Of a stretch of DNA of 20,625 bases, positions 15,738 to 20,625 are shown piece by piece. The stretch comes from JBLHKW01 sp047618565 (GTDB lineage: Bacteria > Planctomycetota > UBA1135 > GCA-002686595). Position 1 is the first letter of the stretch. Each line of letters begins with the position of its first letter. The position numbers were made by a program, and so were the translations under genes. The stretch lies in the NCBI GenBank assembly GCA_047618565.1, contig JBLHKW010000096.1, positions 1-20,625 on the forward strand. Direction: 5' to 3'. The notes below the pieces were generated by a model, which worked only from the letters and a program-made list of their open reading frames with translations, was not told where the DNA came from and did no database searches.

Positions 15738-17264
15738 ATGTCCAACCTAACGTCCACGAGCAATCGCCAATCCTCTTCTTCACGCGCCCTGGGCGCGATC
15801 GCCCTGATCCTGTGCGCGGCCCCGGGCTTCGGCCAGGAACAGCCCATGGACATCCGCGAGTGCGAGATCTTCGAGGGACTGGTCGAACGCTGGGAGGGCG
15901 CCGTCGAGAGCATGGGTGTGCCCGGCTGCTCCATGGCGATCATCATGGATGGAGAGGTCTATGCCTGCGGGTCCTTCGGGGTCCGCAATCCGGTCGGCGA
16001 TCCGGTGGACGCGGACACGATGTTCTACATCGCTTCGGTCACCAAGACCTTCACGGCCGGCGCCCTGGCGCGCCTCTCCGAGCAGGGGCGTGTGGACCTG
16101 GACGCGCCCGTGCAGCAGTACCTGCCGCGCTTCAAGCTGGCGAACAAGGAGGCGACGCGCTCGATCACCGTGCGCGACCTGCTCTGTCACCGTCCCGGGA
16201 TCAACTCCAGACCGATCGTCTTCCTGGATGCCTACACGGGCCAGATCACCGAGGACCGCTTCTACTACTGGCTGGAGCAGGTCGAGCCGCTCGGCGCGGT
16301 GAACTACACGAACGTGCACTTTACCCTGGCGGGACGCGTACTCGAGTCCATCACGGGAAAGCCCTGGAAGGATGCGCTCGACGAGCAGATCTTCACTCCG
16401 ACGGGCATGCGCCGTACGACCGCCTACGCGAGCCGCATGTACTCCGATGAAAACGTCGCTTTCCCGATGGAACGCGACGCCAGCGGCCGCTTCGTCGCAT
16501 GCAAGACGCGCAAGACGGACATGACCATGCATGCGGCCGGCGGGTCCGGCACGACGGCACGGGATGGCGCACGCTGGGTGCTGTTGCAGCTGCGCGACGG
16601 CGAGATCGATGGCACGAACGTGCTCTCGCCCAAGACGGCGCGCGCCATGCGCACGTACGCATCCAGGTCGGAGCCGCGCGGGAATCCCGCGGTCCGGAAC
16701 GGCTTCGGCATGGGCTGGATGCTCGGTAGTTACCGCGACCACCCCTACGTGACCCACGGTGGCGGATACGTCGGAACTGCGGCGCACCTGTCGTTCCTGC
16801 CCGAAGAGGGCCTCGGCGTGGTCGTGCTGGCGAACGGCAGCCCCTCCGGGACACTGTTTTGCGATCTCGTCTCCGGGGACATCTACGATCGGCTGCTGGG
16901 CGAAGAAGGCCACGAGGACATGCTGCCGCGCATGGTGGAGCGGCTAAAGCAGAGGACTACGCCCGAGCCGGCCCCCGACAACCTTGTGGCCGCCAACCAG
17001 CTGAGCGTCGACCCGCGCATCTACGCGGGCGTGTACTCGAACGAGCACTGGGGCGAAATCACATTCAGCCTGGGTGACGGAGAGCTGAGCGCCAGATTTG
17101 GACAGCTGGCGATGACCCTGGAAGCGGACGGACGAGACAGGTTCCTGGCCCGCACGAGTGCCGGTGACGAGTACAATGGCATCCTCGTGGTCGAGGACGA
17201 ACGCGTGCTACAGGTCGTGCTCGACGACGACGGCACGCTCCTCAGGTTCGAGCGAGTGGAGTAA
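15738..17264 (+). CDS. Secreted serine hydrolase, class C beta-lactamase family
   Basis: The 508-residue product has a signal peptide (ALGAIALILCAAPGFG, residues 17-32). It keeps the three active-site elements of the class-C beta-lactamase/penicillin-binding-protein fold: S-V-T-K with Ser100 and Lys103, Y-T-N with Tyr190, and HGG at 340-342. After about residue 425 a separate C-terminal beta-rich domain follows (VDPRIYAGVYSNEHWGEITFSLGDG), as seen in many exported esterase- or peptidase-like members. All catalytic residues are present, so activity in the periplasm or outside the cell is expected, on an ester, peptide or amide; true beta-lactamase function is not implied. The ATG at 15738 is chosen because the signal peptide follows; an in-frame GTG at 15678 would add 20 polar residues. 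No clear Shine-Dalgarno is seen. The gene ends 10 bases from the convergent glycosyltransferase gene, with no hairpin between. Confidence 0.9.
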   Translation: MSNLTSTSNRQSSSSRALGAIALILCAAPGFGQEQPMDIRECEIFEGLVERWEGAVESMGVPGCSMAIIMDGEVYACGSFGVRNPVGDPVDADTMFYIASVTKTFTAGALARLSEQGRVDLDAPVQQYLPRFKLANKEATRSITVRDLLCHRPGINSRPIVFLDAYTGQITEDRFYYWLEQVEPLGAVNYTNVHFTLAGRVLESITGKPWKDALDEQIFTPTGMRRTTAYASRMYSDENVAFPMERDASGRFVACKTRKTDMTMHAAGGSGTTARDGARWVLLQLRDGEIDGTNVLSPKTARAMRTYASRSEPRGNPAVRNGFGMGWMLGSYRDHPYVTHGGGYVGTAAHLSFLPEEGLGVVVLANGSPSGTLFCDLVSGDIYDRLLGEEGHEDMLPRMVERLKQRTTPEPAPDNLVAANQLSVDPRIYAGVYSNEHWGEITFSLGDGELSARFGQLAMTLEADGRDRFLARTSAGDEYNGILVVEDERVLQVVLDDDGTLLRFERVE

Positions 17265-17274
17265 GCCGACGCCG

Positions 17275-18810
17275 TCAGGGGCGCACGGGGATCACGTAAA
17301 CGGGTTCGCCACGCTGCGCGATGTCGTGGCGCTTGAAGAAGTACGGCAGGAAGTACGGAGGTCGAGTGGGAAGGCCCGACAGGATCACCTTGTCGATGTC
17401 GTACTTCTCGAACATCTCGTCGACGACCCCCATGCCGCGCGCGCGCTCGATGGCGTGCACCAGGCTGTACACGGGCCGCTCGAGCATGACCTCGTAGTCT
17501 CGCCCATCGACGGCCGCGAGCCGGTCCTCGGGCTGCAATCGCCCCGCGATCAGGTCGCAGTGCCGCTGGAACTCCTCGTGGTAGGCACGGATCCCGTCCC
17601 ATTCGTGGCGCGGACGCAGATCGGCGACCGTGAGCGCGATGACTGCGACAGCGGCGACCGAGACCGCTGCGCGCTTCCCGGCCACAGCCCCCACAAAGCC
17701 CTTGATCAGCTCCACGGTCGCCGCCAGGGCGAGCACGTAAACGGGCAGCACGAGCCGGTCCTGGAACTTGAAATAGACCGCGAACAGCACGAGCGCGCCC
17801 AGTGTGAAGAACTCGGCGGCGTCCCTGCGCTTGACCAGGATCACGAGCAGCCCGAGCGCCAGCAGCACGCCAAAAGCAGTCTGAGATGCGCCACCCTGGC
17901 GCACCCAGAGGCGCCCTCCAAGGGCATCCAGCAGCGCAGCGGCGTGGCGCGGAACGCGCTTCAGGATCCTGCGCGCGGACAACAGGGGCGAATCCGGGTC
18001 GCCGCGATCCTGATGCCACATCCCCGAGGAGTACGAGTAGACGCTGGTCTGATCGGCGGGGCGCACGGTGTCGACGGCCTGGTTTCGAACGCCCCACGGG
18101 ACGCCGACAACCCACGCCGTCACGGCGAAGAGCACCAGGCGTTTGCATACGAATGTCCGTAGCGGAATCGTGGCCCCGCGCTGACGGCGGCGCGCGAGGA
18201 GCCGCGCGAGGATCAGCGCCGGCACGACCAGGATCGTTATGGAACGAACGTAGGCCGAGAGACCGATCGCGAGCCCCAACGTGACCTCGCGCAGCGCGCC
18301 GGGACGCCGTGCAGCCCAGCGCGCAAGCAGCAAGCAGGCCAGCAAAAGGGTCACCCCCGGCACGTCCGACAGCACCTGATTGCAGAGTCGCTGGTAGCCC
18401 GGGTTCAGCCAGACCGACAGGGACACGAGCGCCGACAACGGTCCGCCGAGACGGGGGCGCTGGAACGCGAACAGCAGCAGGATGGCGACGGCGCCGAAGA
18501 CGCTGACGAACAGGTTGAGCTTGAAGAAATCCGTGCCGAAGGCCGCGAGGATGGGCGCGATCAGAACCGGTAGACCCGGCGGCCTCAGGATGAAGGGCGC
18601 CCCAACAAAGGAGTAGCCCTCGCCGGCGACGAGTGCGCGCGCCGTGCAGATGTAGGTCGCCGCATCCGGAGCTGGGTCGTACCAGCGGTGGACGCTGAAC
18701 CCGAGGCTGCCGAAGACCAGGATCGCGAGCAGGGCGAGCAGCCTTCTGTCGGCCACCGACCAGGGAGTGTCGGCGGTCGCCTCGATCGGGTTCACGCCGT
18801 GGGCCTGCAT
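17275..18810 (-). CDS. Second polytopic GT-C-type glycosyltransferase (PMT family 39-like)
   Basis: The 511-residue product starts with a short cytoplasmic tail and a membrane helix (about 23-40). It is followed by PAPDAATYICTARALVAGEG (46-65) with the putative catalytic Asp49, then FILRPPGLPVLIAP (73-86), the D...R-P-P-G-x-P arrangement of GT-C enzymes in glycosyltransferase family 39. About ten further hydrophobic segments extend to about residue 400, and the last 110 residues are hydrophilic. It is expected to move a sugar from a polyprenyl-phosphate donor to an acceptor at the outer face of the cytoplasmic membrane; the substrate is unknown. No Shine-Dalgarno precedes the ATG, so the start is approximate. 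The gene is divergent from a PQQ-like propeller gene, an arrangement also seen at 7411-11597. Sequence similarity to the other GT-C gene is in architecture more than in residues. Confidence 0.78.
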   Translation of the reverse strand: MQAHGVNPIEATADTPWSVADRRLLALLAILVFGSLGFSVHRWYDPAPDAATYICTARALVAGEGYSFVGAPFILRPPGLPVLIAPILAAFGTDFFKLNLFVSVFGAVAILLLFAFQRPRLGGPLSALVSLSVWLNPGYQRLCNQVLSDVPGVTLLLACLLLARWAARRPGALREVTLGLAIGLSAYVRSITILVVPALILARLLARRRQRGATIPLRTFVCKRLVLFAVTAWVVGVPWGVRNQAVDTVRPADQTSVYSYSSGMWHQDRGDPDSPLLSARRILKRVPRHAAALLDALGGRLWVRQGGASQTAFGVLLALGLLVILVKRRDAAEFFTLGALVLFAVYFKFQDRLVLPVYVLALAATVELIKGFVGAVAGKRAAVSVAAVAVIALTVADLRPRHEWDGIRAYHEEFQRHCDLIAGRLQPEDRLAAVDGRDYEVMLERPVYSLVHAIERARGMGVVDEMFEKYDIDKVILSGLPTRPPYFLPYFFKRHDIAQRGEPVYVIPVRP

Positions 18811-19087
18811 CGCTGGCGATCATCGCACACGAAAGATCAAACAGTAAGGACGCCGCTAAACTACGCGGCCCCATCGCGACGAAGGCCGTGCGGGCGGCGT
18901 ATCTGGTAGCCTGTGGCCATGGTGCGGCTTCAAACCAGGCGATCCCGTGGCGCCGTTGCTTGCGTCGACCCGCGCTGCGTGGCGCTCCTCGCCCCGACGG
19001 GCACGCAGCGCCACGTCTCCAGGATCGAGTTTGGTGGCGCGGTGTTGTTCGACGAAACCAGGTAGTTCCAGGCCAAGGTAGTTCCAC
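18811..19087. other. Divergent intergenic region with an inverted repeat and a direct repeat
   Basis: No convincing gene is seen in these 277 bases. The part near 18825-18865 is less G+C-rich than its surroundings and may hold the promoters of the two divergent genes, but no clear -35/-10 pair could be picked. A perfect 10-bp inverted repeat (18972-18981 with 19002-19011, 20-base loop) and an exact 11-bp direct repeat AGGTAGTTCCA (19060-19070 and 19076-19086) lie on the side of the propeller gene. Confidence 0.6.
19060..19086 (+). repeat. Tandem 11-bp direct repeat abutting a start codon
   Basis: AGGTAGTTCCA occurs at 19060-19070 and again at 19076-19086, a period of 16 bases, and the second copy ends one base before the ATG at 19088. 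The second AAGG (19075-19078) could also serve as a weak Shine-Dalgarno sequence nine bases before the ATG. An operator or translational control site is possible. Confidence 0.6.
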
Positions 19088-20422
19088 ATGATCCACGCTC
19101 TCCTGGTGACCGCCCTGGGCCTCAGTAGTGGCACGAGCCCCTCTGACTGGCCCAACTGGCGCGGCCCGAATCACGACGGCTCCGCGCAGGCGACCGGCCT
19201 CTCCACGAGCTTCTCGAAATCCGAGGGGATCGCCTGGAGCACGCCCCTGCCCGGGCCGGGTGCGTCCTCACCGGTCGTCATCGGCGGGCGCGTCTTCCTG
19301 ACATCGACGGATCCACTTGGGGGAGAGCTGCTGGCCATCTGTCTCGACGCCGAGACGGGTGAAGAGCGCTGGATCGTGCCCGCGGGAAGCGGCTACAAGC
19401 CCGGTGGAAAGGGCAGCAAGACCGAGATCCACAACCGCTCCAACTACGCGTCCCCCTCGCCGACCTCGGACGGTGAGCGAGTCCTGTTCCTCTTTGGCAA
19501 TGGCGACCTCGCGGCCTTCTCCCTCACCGGAGAGCCCATATGGACGCGCAATATCCAGAAGGACCTGGGCGACTTCGGGCTTCAATGGACCTTCTCCACG
19601 AGCCCGACATTGTGGAAGGGCAAGGTCTACATCCCCGTTCTGCAGCGCGACCAGCCGGTCGGCGGGATCGCGACCTCGGGCGGCGATTCGTACCTGCTCG
19701 CGCTCGATGCGAAGACCGGCGAGACCCTGTTTCAGGTGACACGCCCCTCGCAGGCACGCATGGAGTCCCTCGAGTCCTACGCCACCGCCATCCCGCATGT
19801 CGGAACGGACGGGCGCGCCGAACTGCTCGTCGTCGGTGGCGACGTGATCACGGGCCACGACCCGCAGAGCGGCAAGGAACTCTGGCGCTGGGGCACGTGG
19901 AACGAAGGGCACCGCGAGCGCGCGTGGCGACTCGTACCCTCGCCCGTGCTCGGAGCCGGCGTCGTGCTCGCCTGCGGCCCGAAGGGCGCCCCCGCATCCG
20001 CGGTGCGGCTGGGCGGTGAAGGCGATCTCGGAGACGACGCACTCGTGTGGCAGAGCGCCGGTCGCCGCGACCCCGTGACCACAGACGTGCCGACGCCACT
20101 GTTCTTTGACGGCGCGTTCTTCGTGCTGAGTGACCTGCGCGAAGCGCTGACGCGCGTGAAGGCGGACACGGGCGAGCAGGAGTGGACCCTGAAGCTCAGC
20201 GGTGACCACCGCTGGCGCGCCTCGCCGACCGGGGCGGACGGCAAGATCTGGATCATGGACCATGGCGGCAACGTCGTCGTGGTCGACGCGCAGAGTGGCA
20301 AGATCCTCCACACCGCGGCCATGGGCACGGAGGACGAGGACAGCGCCCGGGCTCCGATCGCCGTGGCGCAGGACAGCCTGTTCATCCGCACCTCCGGCAC
20401 GGTCTACCGTGTCGGTCGCTGA
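19088..20422 (+). CDS. Secreted PQQ-like beta-propeller repeat protein
   Basis: The 444-residue product has a short signal peptide (MIHALLVTALGLSSG), then SDWPNWRGPNHDG (residues 19-31), the textbook form of the planctomycete propeller entry motif. PQQ-like blades follow with the D-x-x-x-G-E/K-x-L/W pattern (LDAETGEERW, LDAKTGETLF, HDPQSGKELW, VKADTGEQEW, VDAQSGKILH). The protein is expected in the periplasm or at the surface as an eight-bladed-type propeller. A role in binding or in quinoprotein redox chemistry cannot be separated from sequence alone; no heme motif is present. The ATG at 19088 is the only start that places the signal peptide first. It is divergent from a GT-C glycosyltransferase gene, and its 5' flank carries an 11-bp direct repeat. 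No terminator hairpin was seen after the stop. Confidence 0.9.
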   Translation: MIHALLVTALGLSSGTSPSDWPNWRGPNHDGSAQATGLSTSFSKSEGIAWSTPLPGPGASSPVVIGGRVFLTSTDPLGGELLAICLDAETGEERWIVPAGSGYKPGGKGSKTEIHNRSNYASPSPTSDGERVLFLFGNGDLAAFSLTGEPIWTRNIQKDLGDFGLQWTFSTSPTLWKGKVYIPVLQRDQPVGGIATSGGDSYLLALDAKTGETLFQVTRPSQARMESLESYATAIPHVGTDGRAELLVVGGDVITGHDPQSGKELWRWGTWNEGHRERAWRLVPSPVLGAGVVLACGPKGAPASAVRLGGEGDLGDDALVWQSAGRRDPVTTDVPTPLFFDGAFFVLSDLREALTRVKADTGEQEWTLKLSGDHRWRASPTGADGKIWIMDHGGNVVVVDAQSGKILHTAAMGTEDEDSARAPIAVAQDSLFIRTSGTVYRVGR

Positions 20423-20625
20423 AATCCAGAAGTCCGCGCCGGCCCTGTACCCCCGAGACCATCCTCCCAGCACCATGTTCCATCCGATACGCCTGGCCCT
20501 AGCCCGAATAATTCATGAAGACGCGGCCCAAACGCGACGACGGGCCGGCTTCGCCGTCCTTTCGGCTTCTGGCGGCACTTCTCGCGCGTTGGCATCCTCG
20601 ACGACCCGTAAGGGTCGCCTCCGGG
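20423..20625. other. Unassigned 3' segment with A+T-rich palindromic island
   Basis: After the propeller gene the sequence changes character: an A+T-rich stretch (20507-20518) containing the perfect palindrome TTCATGAA (20512-20519) sits in G+C-rich DNA. A strong small hairpin follows near the edge (stem 20602-20607 with 20612-20617, GTAA loop). Two short frames run open to the edge from ATGs at 20475 and 20515, but neither product is recognised. It may be the edge of a mobile or repeated element, or the start of a gene beyond the window. Confidence 0.4.

Noticed and set aside
17265..17274. The 10-base gap between the serine hydrolase and the convergent glycosyltransferase, examined for a shared terminator like the one at 11590-11618.
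   Set aside because: No stem of useful length was found there.
18856..19155. A 99-codon minus-strand frame and a 67-codon plus-strand frame (18888-19091) in the gap before the third propeller gene.
   Set aside because: Both overlap the start of the propeller gene or its repeats, have no ribosome binding site and no recognisable sequence.
17021..19174. A 717-codon minus-strand frame crossing the hydrolase end, the second glycosyltransferase and the gap beyond.
   Set aside because: It spans several real genes in another frame, is rich in Arg/Ala/Gly/Pro and lacks membrane segments or motifs.

Overview
The window is G+C-rich bacterial DNA, most likely from a planctomycete (Planctomycetota). 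The main reason is the presence of three separate exported PQQ-like beta-propeller proteins, each opening with a signal peptide followed by a W-x-x-W/L-R-G-P segment, a style of protein that is strongly expanded in that phylum. A large multiheme cytochrome and a VWA/delta-60 lipoprotein fit the same picture. The assignment is an inference from protein style; no rRNA, tRNA or other phylogenetic marker is present. No CRISPR array and no intact insertion sequence was seen.

Layout. Bases 1-2258 hold the 3' part of an octaheme-type cytochrome c gene (+), followed by a GNAT acetyltransferase (2318-2860, +). A 164-bp near-palindrome (2917-3080) separates these from a DEAD-box RNA helicase of the DeaD/CsdA type (3142-4926, +). 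A strong hairpin (4962-5009) closes that block against a convergent three-gene minus-strand run: a GT-C-type membrane glycosyltransferase (9018-7411), an RluA-family pseudouridine synthase (7332-6400) and a secreted PQQ-like propeller protein (6256-5027). Divergent from the glycosyltransferase is a large fusion of a PQQ-like propeller, an E-set domain and an esterase fold (9207-11597, +). It converges on a VWA plus delta-60-repeat putative lipoprotein (14076-11611, -); the two genes share one hairpin that contains both stop codons. Next come a truncated ketopantoate-reductase-like gene (14559-14215, -), an AraC-family regulator (14669-15517, +) and a secreted class-C-beta-lactamase-type serine hydrolase (15738-17264, +). 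The hydrolase converges with a second GT-C glycosyltransferase (18810-17275, -), which is again divergent from a third PQQ-like propeller protein (19088-20422, +). The last 200 bases hold an A+T-rich island and small hairpins with no assignable gene.

How the genes may work together. Most products are predicted to be exported or membrane-bound: cytochrome, propellers, lipoprotein, serine hydrolase and two polyprenyl-sugar-type transferases. The region therefore looks like an envelope/periplasm neighbourhood with a few housekeeping RNA genes (deaD, pseudouridine synthase) embedded in it, not one dedicated pathway. The points most worth a second look are the twice-repeated arrangement of a GT-C gene divergent from a PQQ-like propeller gene, the propeller-esterase fusion whose catalytic residues look degenerate, the long palindrome in front of deaD, and the stop-codon-containing bidirectional terminator.
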